From: Noviherbaspirillum massiliense JC206
Lineage (GTDB): Bacteria > Pseudomonadota > Gammaproteobacteria > Burkholderiales > Burkholderiaceae_D
Reading direction: 5' to 3'
Length of the DNA: 64,000 nt
Assembly (NCBI RefSeq): GCF_000312045.1
Contig: NZ_HE978634.1
Coordinates: forward strand, 615,940-679,939
The stretch's first letter is position 1, and every line of letters begins with the position of its first letter. Shown in pieces: positions 37,127 to 46,275 of the stretch. The notes beneath the pieces are model-generated. The model made no database searches. It had not been told where the DNA came from and saw only the letters and a program-made list of their open reading frames with translations. The translations under genes were made by a program, and so were the position numbers.

Positions 37127-38680
37127 ATGAGTCAGGATGTGGGTTTGGCGGGACTCCCTCGCCGCATTCACGAAGCCTTTCGCCCTTGGGCAGAACAGCA
37201 TCCGCAAAGGGTCGCGCTGGCCGATGCGCAACGCAGCCTGCGCTATGGCGAACTGGGAAGCACGGTTGATGCGGTGGCCGAGCGCCTGCGGGCGAGCGGC
37301 GTGCGCGCCGGCGACCGGGTCTTGCTGGTCGCGGAAAACTCGGTTGCGCTGGCCGTGTGCATACTTGCCGTCAGCCAGCTCGATGCCTGGTCCGCCACCG
37401 TCAATGCGCGCCTGTCCTCGCGCGAAATCGACAATTTCCTGAGCCATTCCGGCGCGCGCCGTGCCCTCTATTTCGGCGCCAACTCGCCGCAGGCCAAGAC
37501 CCATGGCGAAGAGCGGGGCGCGGAAAAGGTCGACTGGCCGGGCATCGGCGAAGTGCTGCTCGGTCCCCTCAATCAGCAGGCTGAAACCGAACCGGTGGAG
37601 GAAGACGGCGCGAAACAGGTCGCGGCCATGGTGTACACCTCCGGCACGACGGGTTCACCCAAGGCAGTGATGCTCACGCATGCCAACCTGCTCTTCGTCG
37701 CCCGCAACAGCATGCGCATGCGCCGCATCACGCCGGAAGACGTCATCTACGGCGTGCTGCCGCTGTCGCATGTGTATGGCCTGTCTTCGCTGCTGGGCTC
37801 GGCCCTCATCAGCGGCGCGGCACTGCATCTGGTGCCGCGCTTCCAGCCCGACCAATTGGCACGCGCGCTGGCGGAAGACGGCGTGACCGTGCTGCACGGC
37901 GCGCCCGCCATGTATGCAAAACTGCTGGAGTGGGCCGAGAGCAATCGCCAGCCTCTGCGCGCGCCGCACCTGCGGGTGGCGCAGTCCGGCGGCGCGCCGC
38001 TGACCATGCCGCTCAAGCAGTCCTTCGAAAAAGCACTGGGACTCACCCTCCACAATGGCTACGGCATGACCGAAGCCTCGCCGTCTATTTGTCAGACCCG
38101 CATGGATGCACCGCGCACCGACTGCTCGGTCGGCCCGGCGATTCCCGGCATCGAAGTCAGGCTGAACGGCGCCGAGCAGGACCCGGAAGGCGTGGGCGAG
38201 CTGTGGGTGCGCGGCCCGAACGTGATGAAGGGTTATTACCGTGCGCCGGAGTTGACCGCAGAAGCGGTCACGCCAGACGGCTGGCTGCGCACCGGCGACC
38301 TCGCGCGCAGGGAAGCCGACGGCGCACTGGTGATCGCCGGCCGCAGCAAGGAGCTGATCATCCGCTCCGGCTTCAACGTCTACCCGGTGGAAGTGGAGCA
38401 GGTGCTGAACGCCTTCCCCAACGTGCTGCAGTCGGCCGTCGTCGGCCGCGCCGTGGAAGGCAATGAAGAAGTGGTCGCCTTCATCGAGCCGTGGCCGGAT
38501 GCGGTCATCGACCTCGATGCCTTGCGCGCTCACCTGAAAAACAACCTTTCCCCCTACAAGATTCCTTCCGAGATCGTGGTTCTCGACCGCCTGCCCGCGG
38601 CCGCAACCGGCAAGGTCTTGAAAAAGGAACTGCAATTACGTGCCGCGCGCTCCGCGCCGGCCAATTCCCTCAATTCTTGA
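37127..38680 (+). CDS. Acyl-CoA/aryl-CoA ligase (AMP-forming)
   Basis: 517 residues. Activates a carboxylic acid to its CoA thioester via an acyl-AMP. Motif A5/P-loop MVYTSGTTGSPKAVMLTH, then NGYGMTEASP, LRTGDLARREADG (adenine and Mg region), and the C-terminal Lys in AATGKVLKKEL are intact, so it should be active. It is the first gene of a plus-strand run with a Liv-type importer starting 28 bases later, implying that the imported acid is activated directly. Members are often annotated as long-chain-fatty-acid or benzoate-CoA ligase; specificity is unresolved. Confidence 0.9.
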   Translation: MSQDVGLAGLPRRIHEAFRPWAEQHPQRVALADAQRSLRYGELGSTVDAVAERLRASGVRAGDRVLLVAENSVALAVCILAVSQLDAWSATVNARLSSREIDNFLSHSGARRALYFGANSPQAKTHGEERGAEKVDWPGIGEVLLGPLNQQAETEPVEEDGAKQVAAMVYTSGTTGSPKAVMLTHANLLFVARNSMRMRRITPEDVIYGVLPLSHVYGLSSLLGSALISGAALHLVPRFQPDQLARALAEDGVTVLHGAPAMYAKLLEWAESNRQPLRAPHLRVAQSGGAPLTMPLKQSFEKALGLTLHNGYGMTEASPSICQTRMDAPRTDCSVGPAIPGIEVRLNGAEQDPEGVGELWVRGPNVMKGYYRAPELTAEAVTPDGWLRTGDLARREADGALVIAGRSKELIIRSGFNVYPVEVEQVLNAFPNVLQSAVVGRAVEGNEEVVAFIEPWPDAVIDLDALRAHLKNNLSPYKIPSEIVVLDRLPAAATGKVLKKELQLRAARSAPANSLNS

Positions 38681-38708
38681 TTCGATTTTTTTCAAAGAAG
38701 GAAGAGAC

Positions 38709-39881
38709 ATGACAGTTCGAATGAACAAGCTCGCCATACTGGCCGCTGCCATCAGCGCGGCGTTTATTGCCACCGCCGCATCCGCGGAAGAATTCACCGT
38801 CGGCGCCCACATGCCGCTGACCGGCAACCTGGCCCGTGCCGGCGCCGGCTTCAACGAAGGCATCCAGGCCGCGGTCGACGTCTTCAACCGCACCAACGGC
38901 AAGCACAAGATCAAGATGGCGGTCATCGATGATGAATCCGCTCCCGCCAAGGCCGTGGCCGCAGTGGAAAAGCTGGCGTCCGAACACGCCGTGGCAGTCA
39001 TCGGCGGCTACGGCTCGAACATCATCGGCCCGGCATCCGACGCATCCAACCGCCTGAACCTGACCTACATTACCGCCGGCGGCGTGAATGACGATCTGAC
39101 CAAGCGCGGCTACAAGACCTTCTTCCGCATCAACAATACCCGCGGGTACGAGATCGCGGTGGAAACCCTGGTGAAGGAAGCGAACGCGAAATCGGTCTCG
39201 ATCGTGTACTCCACCAAGGAAGCCACGACCGACCTGGCGAAAGACCTCGAGAAATCGCTCGGTGCCAAGGGCGTCAAGGTGAGCATGCATGCCTTCGACC
39301 CGGCCATCACCGATTTCAAGCCCATCATCAACAAGGTCAAGCTGCAGGACAAGCCCGATGTGCTGTTCATGAGCGGCTATGAAAACGACTACGTCGGCAT
39401 CATCCGCGCCGCCAAGGTGCTCAAGCCCCAGGTCAAGCTGATCGTCGGCACATGGTCGCTGGCAGTGTCCAAGATGGCATCCGACTTCCCGGACCTGATG
39501 CCTGGCGTGGTCGGCACTGCGCTGCTGCCGTATCCGGTGGAATACAAGACCGCCGAAGGCAAGCAGTTCGCGGAAACCTACAAGAAGATGTTCAACAAGG
39601 ATGTCGACTACCTGGCCCAGTTCGGCTACGTGAAGGCAACCCTGCTGTTCGAAGCGATTGCACGCGCTGCGGACAAGGGCACGCTGAAGAAGGGCGGCCT
39701 GCCGGAAGAACTGCGCAAGACCAACCGCGAAACCCTGATCGGCAAGGTGACGTTTGACGCCAACGGCGACAACCCGAACTTCCAGCACCGCATGGGCCAG
39801 CACCAGAACGGCAAGATCGCCATCGTGTCCCCGGCCAGCGAGGCCACCGCGCCGCTGAAGTATCCGGCAGTGCCCTGGTAA
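38709..39881 (+). CDS. Branched-chain-amino-acid-type ABC substrate-binding protein
   Basis: 390 residues, type I periplasmic binding protein (LivK-like). Signal peptide LAILAAAISAAFIATAASAEE, then FTVGAHMPLTGNLARAGAGFNEGIQAAV and the hinge pattern VIGGYGSNIIGPASDASNRLNLTYI. In this genomic setting it probably binds an aromatic or dicarboxylic acid and not an amino acid. The start at 38709 follows AAGGAAGAGAC. It is the second gene of the ligase-liv run; a stable hairpin downstream may protect its mRNA. Confidence 0.92.
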   Translation: MTVRMNKLAILAAAISAAFIATAASAEEFTVGAHMPLTGNLARAGAGFNEGIQAAVDVFNRTNGKHKIKMAVIDDESAPAKAVAAVEKLASEHAVAVIGGYGSNIIGPASDASNRLNLTYITAGGVNDDLTKRGYKTFFRINNTRGYEIAVETLVKEANAKSVSIVYSTKEATTDLAKDLEKSLGAKGVKVSMHAFDPAITDFKPIINKVKLQDKPDVLFMSGYENDYVGIIRAAKVLKPQVKLIVGTWSLAVSKMASDFPDLMPGVVGTALLPYPVEYKTAEGKQFAETYKKMFNKDVDYLAQFGYVKATLLFEAIARAADKGTLKKGGLPEELRKTNRETLIGKVTFDANGDNPNFQHRMGQHQNGKIAIVSPASEATAPLKYPAVPW

Positions 39882-40035
39882 GCAAGTCGATTCCCTCCCA
39901 TTGCAGGGGGTGAGTGCGGCGTTTCGCAAAGCACTGCTTTCGCGTCGCATGAATCCCAGCTGCAAGGGAGGCCAGGGCAGGGTGAGCGGTCGAGCTTGCA
40001 CATGCGGTAACTCAACCTCTCCACCCCCATCCCGA

Positions 40036-40057
40036 CCTTCCCTCGCAAGAGGGAAGG
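40036..40057 (+). repeat. Intercistronic hairpin with a GCAA tetraloop
   Basis: CCTTCCCTC-GCAA-GAGGGAAGG is a perfect 9-bp stem with a stable tetraloop and no T-run. It lies between the binding-protein gene and livH. It is likely to act as an mRNA stabiliser or REP-like element giving more binding protein than permease. Confidence 0.5.
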
Positions 40058-40112
40058 AGTGCAGTGCAGCCATCGTTTCGACGCTGGGCTTCATCCGTCC
40101 TATTCAGTCACC

Positions 40113-40985
40113 ATGTCAGAACTCATCCTGCAATCTCTTTACTCCGGAACGCTGGTCGGCGGCGTGTATGCGCTGATCGCGCTCGGGCTGACGCTGGCCT
40201 TCGGCACCATGCGCGTCATCAATCTCGCGCACGGCGAACTGGTACTGCTGGCCGCCTATATCGCTTACGCGGTGGAAAGCCGCTTCGGCGTCAACCCCAT
40301 GCTGGCACTGCCGATCGCGCTTGTCGTGACCTGCCTGTGCTCAGCCATCGTGTATTTCCTGGTATCGCGCATCCAGCGCAACCGGGAACTGAATTCGCTC
40401 ATGCTGACCTTCGCGCTCGGCATGATCCTCACCAATGCAGTCCTGCTGTTCTGGTCCGGCGACATCCGCTCCACCAGCAACGCGACCATGCAGGACGCGG
40501 TCCAGATCGGCAACCTGTACAGCATGTTCAGCGAACTGCTGTTCTTCATCGTCAGCCTCGCGGTGGCCGTGGTGCTCGGCTGGTGGCTGTCGCGCAGCTG
40601 GTATGGGCGGGCGGTGCGTGCCGTCTCCTCCAACCGCGACGCGGCCAAGCTGATGGGCATCAATCCGTCCAAGGTCGAACTGGCTTCCTTCGTGGTGGCC
40701 GGGGTGCTGGCGACGATTGCCGGCATCGCGATCTTTTCCAGCGGCGTGATTTCGCCGCCGCTCGGCCATTCGCTCACGGTCAAGGCCTTCATCATCACGG
40801 TGCTCGCCGGCGTCGGTTCCGTTCCGGGCGTGGTGCTCGCGGCCCTCTTGCTCGGCATTACCGAAGCGATGACCGTGACCCTGTTCAGCTCCGCCCTGCA
40901 GGAACTGGCCGGCATGCTGCTGTTCCTGGTCGTGTTGTTCATCCTGCCGAACGGCTTGTTCGGCGCGAAAAAGCGTCGGGGTTAA
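40113..40985 (+). CDS. livH: ABC transporter permease (LivH type)
   Basis: 290 residues, about eight membrane helices. It starts MSELILQSLYSGTLVGGVYALIALGLTLAFG, and the LivH hallmark GVYALIALGLTLAFGTMRVINLAHGEL is followed by the coupling region SSNRDAAKLMGINPSKVELASF. One of two permease subunits of the importer, with LivM encoded four bases downstream. The start at 40113 is the ATG directly before this sequence; there is no strong ribosome site. Confidence 0.93.
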   Translation: MSELILQSLYSGTLVGGVYALIALGLTLAFGTMRVINLAHGELVLLAAYIAYAVESRFGVNPMLALPIALVVTCLCSAIVYFLVSRIQRNRELNSLMLTFALGMILTNAVLLFWSGDIRSTSNATMQDAVQIGNLYSMFSELLFFIVSLAVAVVLGWWLSRSWYGRAVRAVSSNRDAAKLMGINPSKVELASFVVAGVLATIAGIAIFSSGVISPPLGHSLTVKAFIITVLAGVGSVPGVVLAALLLGITEAMTVTLFSSALQELAGMLLFLVVLFILPNGLFGAKKRRG

Positions 40986-40989
40986 GACC

Positions 40990-41931
40990 ATGAAAAAACT
41001 GTCATGGGTGGCAGTCGCCATCCTCTATCTCGCTGTGCCGGTCCTGTTGAAAGGCAACAGCTACATCCTGAGCCTGACCGTCTCGTCGCTGATCGTGGCC
41101 GGCATTGCGGTCGCCTGGGCCTTGCTCGGCAACCTCGGCGGCATGGTCAGCTTCGGTCATGCGGCCTTCTTCGGCATCGGCGCCTATGCGTCTGCGCTGC
41201 TGACGATGAAAGCCGGCTGGCCGGTGCTGCTGGCGATTCCGGCTGCCGGCATGTGCGCATCGATCGCCTCCCTCGCGATGCTGCCGGCACTGCGGCTGTC
41301 CGGCCCGTATTTTGCGCTCGCGATCCTCGCGTATTCGCAAATCTTCCGGATCCTCGCCACCGAATTCACTTCACTGACCGGCGGCTCCGGAGGCATCTCG
41401 TCGATCCCCGGCCTGCCTTCGCTGCTGCAGGTCGATGCCCTGGCCGGCCTCGGGCCGTTTTTCCTGGGGCTGACCCTGGTGCTCGCATTCTGCGTGGTCT
41501 ATGCCTGGGTGCGCAAAAGCGATTACGGCATCGCACTGCGCGCCATGCATGACAGCGAGGATGCGACCCGCGTGGTGGGCGTCAACAGCGTGCTGCTGAA
41601 GTCCTGGATGCTCCTGCTGTCGGCCTTCATGACCGGCGCGATCGGCGCCTTCAATGCCCACGTCATCAACTTCCTTGAACCGGATTACGCGTTCAGCGGC
41701 ACGTGGAGCGTGCTGCCCATCGTCGCCGCCATCTTCGGCGGTTACCGCACCATCACCGGCCCGATGATCGGCGCGGTCGTGATCTACCTGGTCGACCAGC
41801 TGGTGTTCAAGGCGATGCTGTCTTCCGGCCACCAGATCATCCTCGGCGTGGTGCTGGCCGCGATGATCCTGTTCGCGCCGGACGGTTTGCTGTCGCTGTT
41901 CAAAAAGCGCGCAGGAGGCAAGCATGCTTAA
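40990..41931 (+). CDS. livM: ABC transporter permease (LivM type)
   Basis: 313 residues, about nine to ten helices. AWALLGNLGGMVSFGHAAFFGIGAYASALL and the coupling segment ALRAMHDSEDATRVVGVNSVLLKSWMLLLSAF are typical of LivM. It overlaps livG by eight bases, so the permease and ATPase genes are translationally coupled. Confidence 0.93.
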   Translation: MKKLSWVAVAILYLAVPVLLKGNSYILSLTVSSLIVAGIAVAWALLGNLGGMVSFGHAAFFGIGAYASALLTMKAGWPVLLAIPAAGMCASIASLAMLPALRLSGPYFALAILAYSQIFRILATEFTSLTGGSGGISSIPGLPSLLQVDALAGLGPFFLGLTLVLAFCVVYAWVRKSDYGIALRAMHDSEDATRVVGVNSVLLKSWMLLLSAFMTGAIGAFNAHVINFLEPDYAFSGTWSVLPIVAAIFGGYRTITGPMIGAVVIYLVDQLVFKAMLSSGHQIILGVVLAAMILFAPDGLLSLFKKRAGGKHA

Positions 41932-42637
41932 GCTCGAAGGCGTCACCATCCAGTTCGGCGGCCTGACCGCGCTGAAGGATGTCAGTTTCTCGATGGGTTC
42001 CGACCAGCTGGTCGGACTGGTCGGCCCGAACGGCGCCGGCAAGACCACGCTCTTCAATTCGATTTCGGGGCTGGTGCGGCCGACCCGCGGCCGCGTCGAG
42101 TTCGACGGCATCGAACTGAGCCGCGAACCGCTTTATCGCCGCGCCCGCGTCGGCATCGGCCGCACCTTCCAGGTGCCGCAGCCCATGCACGAACTCACGG
42201 TGCGCGAAAACCTGATCGTCGCGCAGCGCTTCGGCAACGGCAAGGTCGACCATGGCCGCATCAAGGAAATCCTGGAATTCATGGACCTGTCGGCACAGGC
42301 CGAACGCGACGCGGCCACCGGCCTGGCATTGCAGGAACTGAAGCGCCTGGAAGTCGCCAAGGCGCTGGCGACCGAACCCAAGCTGCTGCTGCTCGACGAA
42401 GTGCTGGCCGGCCTGGAAACCAACGGCAAGCGCTACTTCACGGCCAAGCTGGAGGAGCTGCACCGCCAGTTCAAGATCGGCATTCTGATCATCGAGCACG
42501 ACATCGAAACGGTATCGACGCTGTGCGACAGGGTCGTCGTGCTGAATTTCGGCCAGCTGATCGCCGACGGCACGCCGGATGCGGTGTTCCGCGATCCGGA
42601 AGTCATCAAGAGTTATACGGGAGCCGATCATGCTTGA
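41924..42637 (+). CDS. livG: ABC transporter ATP-binding protein (LivG type)
   Basis: 237 residues. Walker A GLVGPNGAGKTTLF and Walker B LLLLDEVLAGLE are present. The ABC signature that usually reads LSxGxQ(R)RLE appears as LALQELKRLEVAKAL, a variant also seen in some LivG-like subunits that lack the Gly. The switch His is in IIEHD. It forms the ATPase with LivF. Confidence 0.92.
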   Translation: MLKLEGVTIQFGGLTALKDVSFSMGSDQLVGLVGPNGAGKTTLFNSISGLVRPTRGRVEFDGIELSREPLYRRARVGIGRTFQVPQPMHELTVRENLIVAQRFGNGKVDHGRIKEILEFMDLSAQAERDAATGLALQELKRLEVAKALATEPKLLLLDEVLAGLETNGKRYFTAKLEELHRQFKIGILIIEHDIETVSTLCDRVVVLNFGQLIADGTPDAVFRDPEVIKSYTGADHA

Positions 42638-43337
42638 GATTCGTAACCTGCGCGCCGGCTACGGCGCGATCAATGTGCTGTGGGATGTGAACCTGGATTT
42701 CGCCGAAGGCCAGCTGACCACGATCGTCGGCCCCAACGGGGCCGGCAAGTCGACCCTGCTGAAAGCCATCATGGGCCTGGTGCCGGCCAGCCAGGGCGAG
42801 ATCAATTTGCGCGGCGCTTCCCTGTTGGGGCGCCGCACCTGGGACATGGCGGACGTCGGCCTGGCCCTGATCCCGGAAGGCCGCATGATCTTCCGTGACA
42901 TGACCGTCGAGGAAAACCTGGTGCTCGGCGCCTTCCCCCAAAAGCAGCGCGCGGCAATGGCATCCAACCTGGAACGCATGTACGCGCTGTTTCCGCGCCT
43001 GAAGGAGCGGCGCAGGCAGCTCGCCGGGTCCCTCTCCGGCGGCGAGGCGCAGATGGTGGCGATGGCGCGCGGAATGATGGCCGAGCCGAAGATCCTGCTG
43101 ATCGACGAACCTTCGCTCGGACTGGCGCCGGTCATCGTGCAGGAAATCTTTTCCATCCTGCGCCAGCTGAAACAGCAGGGCGTCACCATCGTGCTGGTGG
43201 AGCAGAACACTCACATGGCGCTTTCCGTGGCCGATCGCGTCTACATGATGCGCAGCGGACGCGTGGTGCTCGACAAGCCGGCCAGCGAGATTGATGTTGC
43301 CAAGCTGCATGATCTCTACTTCGCTCTGGAAAGCTGA
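42630..43337 (+). CDS. livF: ABC transporter ATP-binding protein (LivF type)
   Basis: 235 residues. Walker A TIVGPNGAGKSTLLKA, canonical signature GSLSGGEAQMVAMARG, Walker B ILLIDEPSLGLAP. Overlaps livG by eight bases. Last gene of the transporter before the IclR regulator (about 170 bases). Confidence 0.94.
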   Translation: MLEIRNLRAGYGAINVLWDVNLDFAEGQLTTIVGPNGAGKSTLLKAIMGLVPASQGEINLRGASLLGRRTWDMADVGLALIPEGRMIFRDMTVEENLVLGAFPQKQRAAMASNLERMYALFPRLKERRRQLAGSLSGGEAQMVAMARGMMAEPKILLIDEPSLGLAPVIVQEIFSILRQLKQQGVTIVLVEQNTHMALSVADRVYMMRSGRVVLDKPASEIDVAKLHDLYFALES

Positions 43338-43506
43338 GGTTCCGGCGCACTGAAGCGTTTTTCCTGAAAGAATAAGTCGCCCATGGAGCGAGGCGAGGCC
43401 GGGAGGAGACACCGGCCGGAGGACATCGCGTTGTATCGGGGCTACGACTTGCCGCGTGCGTCCCCGCAATTCCCGGATTTTCACTGACAATTACACGAGT
43501 TCAACA

Positions 43507-44316
43507 ATGAAAGTGGAAGACATGAGCGAAGAGCGGGATCTGGCGCCTGCGAAATCCAATGCGAAGGAAGACCGGCATTTCGTAACGGCGCTGGCACGCG
43601 GCCTCGAAGTGCTGGCGTGCTTCCGCTCCGGCGACAAGCTGCTGGGCAACCAGGAGCTGGCCGATCGCAGCAGGCTGCCGAAATCGACCATCTCGCGCCT
43701 GACCTATACCCTGACCAAGCTCGGTTACCTGCAATACGACGAGGATGCGGGCAAGTACCGGCTCGGCACCGCCACCCTCGCGCTGGGCAGCGCCATGCTC
43801 TCCCGGCTCGACATCCGCCAGCTCGCCCGGCCCTACATGCAGGAGCTCGCGGATTTTTCGGCCGCCACGGTATCGCTCGGCATGCGCGACCGGCTCTCCA
43901 TGATCTATGTCGAGAACTGCCGCAGCCAGGCGGCGCTCACGATCCGCCTCGACGTCGGCGCCCGCATCCCGATCGCGCTGACCGCAATGGGGCGCGCCTA
44001 TCTGGCCGAAGTGTCGGAAAGCGAGCGCAACGACATCCTGGAGCGGGTGCGCGAGCTCGATGAATACACCTGGCCGAGCATCCGGACCGGCGTGATGCAC
44101 TCGGTGGAGGAGTACCACAGCATCGGCTGCTGCACCTCTTTCGGTGACTGGCAGGCCGACGTGAATGCGATCGCCGTCGCCTTCAAGCCGGCCAACAGCA
44201 ATTCCGTCCTGAGCATCAACTGCGGCGGGCCATCCTTTACCGTCAAGCCGGAATTCCTGCTGAATGAAGTCAAGCCGCGCCTGCTGGACATGGTGCGGCG
44301 GCTGAAGGATCTCTGA
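43507..44316 (+). CDS. IclR-family transcriptional regulator
   Basis: 269 residues. The N-terminal winged helix (ALARGLEVLACF ... NQELADRSRLPKSTISRLTYTLTKLGYL) is followed by the IclR effector domain with LGMRDRLSMIYVENCR, IALTAMGRAYLAEVS and MHSVEEYHSIGCCTSFG. It is downstream of the Liv operon on the same strand and is the best candidate regulator of the acyl-CoA cluster and the 17-nt palindromes. A second ATG (43522) is possible. Confidence 0.9.
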   Translation: MKVEDMSEERDLAPAKSNAKEDRHFVTALARGLEVLACFRSGDKLLGNQELADRSRLPKSTISRLTYTLTKLGYLQYDEDAGKYRLGTATLALGSAMLSRLDIRQLARPYMQELADFSAATVSLGMRDRLSMIYVENCRSQAALTIRLDVGARIPIALTAMGRAYLAEVSESERNDILERVRELDEYTWPSIRTGVMHSVEEYHSIGCCTSFGDWQADVNAIAVAFKPANSNSVLSINCGGPSFTVKPEFLLNEVKPRLLDMVRRLKDL

Positions 44317-44456
44317 CCGCTTTCAGCAGCACTTGCCGGTTTCAGCTTCGCCTTCGCTCGTCACTTCGCACTGATCATCCCTGACGCATTGCGCTGCTGC
44401 TTGCGGCCCCGCGCAGACAGGGAGCAAGGCCGGATGCATCGCGTCAGTCTGATATC

Positions 44457-45041
44457 ATGTCAGCAATTTCGTCCCAAGCTGGTATGTTGATTGCCATTCT
44501 GCCAAAGCCCTTGCGGGCCTTCCGGTTCCTGATTGCCTCGATTCTCCTGATTGCCGGGTTCGCCAGTCCCGCTGCGTCGGCGAAGGAATTTTTTCTGCGG
44601 CCCTGGCCGGATGCGCTCCCCACGCCGTCGCTGCAACTGAATGATCTTGAGGGCAGGCAATGGGATCTGCAGGACTTGCGCGGCAAGATTGTGGTGCTGA
44701 ATTTCTGGGCGACCTGGTGCGAGCCTTGCGTTGAAGAACTGCCCTTGCTGAATGACTGGGCAAGCAGTGAAGCAGCGAGAGGAAGACTCGTTATCCTTGG
44801 CGTCAATGTCAAGGAATCGAAACCCACAATTCAGCGTTTCCTGAACACATACCGCTTTCGCTATCCTGTCCTCATTGATAGAACGGGAGAATTTTTCAAG
44901 AAATGGACCAACGGCGTGATACCGACCACGGTCCTGATAGACCGGGATGGACGGGCGCGCTGGCGTGTCGTGGGCGAACTGGATCCGGCAGACCCCGGAT
45001 TCAAGCAGGCTCTCGAGAAAATGCTGGAAGAGCCGCGCTAG
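44457..45041 (+). CDS. TlpA-family periplasmic thiol-disulfide oxidoreductase
   Basis: 194 residues: a signal/anchor sequence (FRFLIASILLIAGFASPAASA), then a thioredoxin fold with the redox motif WATWCEPCVEELPLLNDW and the cis-Pro strand GVIPTTVLIDRDGRARW. It should reduce or isomerise disulfides in the periplasm, as TlpA, ResA or CcmG do. The downstream genes make a transglutaminase-like exported protein and a Mer-type metal pair, so it may keep their cysteines reduced. It is about 100 bases ahead of the next gene. Confidence 0.88.
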   Translation: MSAISSQAGMLIAILPKPLRAFRFLIASILLIAGFASPAASAKEFFLRPWPDALPTPSLQLNDLEGRQWDLQDLRGKIVVLNFWATWCEPCVEELPLLNDWASSEAARGRLVILGVNVKESKPTIQRFLNTYRFRYPVLIDRTGEFFKKWTNGVIPTTVLIDRDGRARWRVVGELDPADPGFKQALEKMLEEPR

Positions 45042-45144
45042 GCACCGCCGGACTGATCGACATGGCGATGCTAACCCGCCATCTTGAAGGTCAGGCTTGA
45101 CCAGATTGAGACCAAAAGAATTTGAACTGAACGCAGGAAGAGAA

Positions 45145-46272
45145 ATGAAAGATACCAAAACACCGAATCTTACCCGGCGTACTCTGCTGAAAGCCGCTTC
45201 CGGCACCTTGCTCTATGGCTCGCTTCCGGCAGCGGTATTTGCCCAGCAACAGGAAAGAAGGCGCTTCGAGCCGCATCCCGGGGATTGGCGTACTTTCGAG
45301 ATCACGACCACGGTCAACCTGCAGAATGCAAGCGGTCCCTCCAAGGTCTGGATTCCGTTGCCGTCGGTAGATACCGACTGGCAGCGTTCCCTGTCGAGCA
45401 GCTGGTCCGGCAACGGCAAGTCGATGCAAGTCGGGTCCGACGGCCAGTACGGCGCGAAGTACCTGATCGCCGAATTCGACGGGTCGGCGCCGCCGGTGCT
45501 GGAAGTCGTCAGCCGCGTGCAGACCCGGGACCGCGCGGTCGACTGGTCGCAATCGCAGCCCGCCGCTGAAAGCCCGGCCAGCCTGCGCAAATGGACGCAG
45601 TCCACAGACCTCATTCCTACCGACGGCATCGTGCGCGTCACGGCGCGCCAGATCGTGGAAGGCGCCCGCTCCGACCTGGAGAAGGTGCAGCGCATCTATG
45701 ACTGGATCATCGTGTCGACCTACCGCGAGCCGAAAGTGCGTGGCTGCGGCACCGGCGATATCAAGGCCATGCTGGAAACGCAGAATTTCGGCGGCAAGTG
45801 CGGCGACATCAACGGCTTGTTCGTCGGCCTGTGCCGCGCCGCCGGCGTGCCCGCGCGCGATGCCTATGGCCTGCGGCTCGCGCCCAGTGCATTCGGCTAC
45901 AAGGAACTGAGCGGCAATCCGGCATCGCTGAAAAGCGCCCAGCACTGCCGCGCCGAAGTGTATCTGCGCAAGCACGGCTGGGTCGCGATGGACCCGGCTG
46001 ACGTGGGCAAGGTCATGCGCCTTGAAACCGGCAACTGGATCAAGGACCCGGATCATCCTGTGGTGGCTCCCGTGCGGAAGGCACTGTTCGGCGGCTGGGA
46101 AGGCAACTGGATGGCATACAACTTCGCGCATGATGTCAGCCTGCCCGGTTCCTCCAACGGCAAGGTCGGATTCTTCATGTATCCGCAAGCCGAAATCAAG
46201 GGCGAAGCGATCGATCCGCTGGACCCGGATGCCTTCAAATATACGATCACAGCCAAGCCAGTCACAGCCTGA
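45145..46272 (+). CDS. Tat-exported transglutaminase-like protein
   Basis: 375 residues. LTRRTLLKAASGTLLYG is a twin-arginine-type signal followed by a cleavage region (VFAQQQ). The C-terminal half has the transglutaminase-like fold: Cys in GGKCGDINGLFVGLCRAAGVPARD, His in LRKHGWVAMDPADVG and the Asp that follows, i.e. the Cys-His-Asp triad. Bacterial members are cysteine proteases or peptidoglycan or protein cross-linkers. The GGNPASLKSAQHCRAEVYL region holds a further cysteine. The start at 45145 follows AGGAAGAG. It lies four bases before the merT-like gene, so it is co-transcribed. Confidence 0.82.
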   Translation: MKDTKTPNLTRRTLLKAASGTLLYGSLPAAVFAQQQERRRFEPHPGDWRTFEITTTVNLQNASGPSKVWIPLPSVDTDWQRSLSSSWSGNGKSMQVGSDGQYGAKYLIAEFDGSAPPVLEVVSRVQTRDRAVDWSQSQPAAESPASLRKWTQSTDLIPTDGIVRVTARQIVEGARSDLEKVQRIYDWIIVSTYREPKVRGCGTGDIKAMLETQNFGGKCGDINGLFVGLCRAAGVPARDAYGLRLAPSAFGYKELSGNPASLKSAQHCRAEVYLRKHGWVAMDPADVGKVMRLETGNWIKDPDHPVVAPVRKALFGGWEGNWMAYNFAHDVSLPGSSNGKVGFFMYPQAEIKGEAIDPLDPDAFKYTITAKPVTA

Positions 46273-46275
46273 TCC

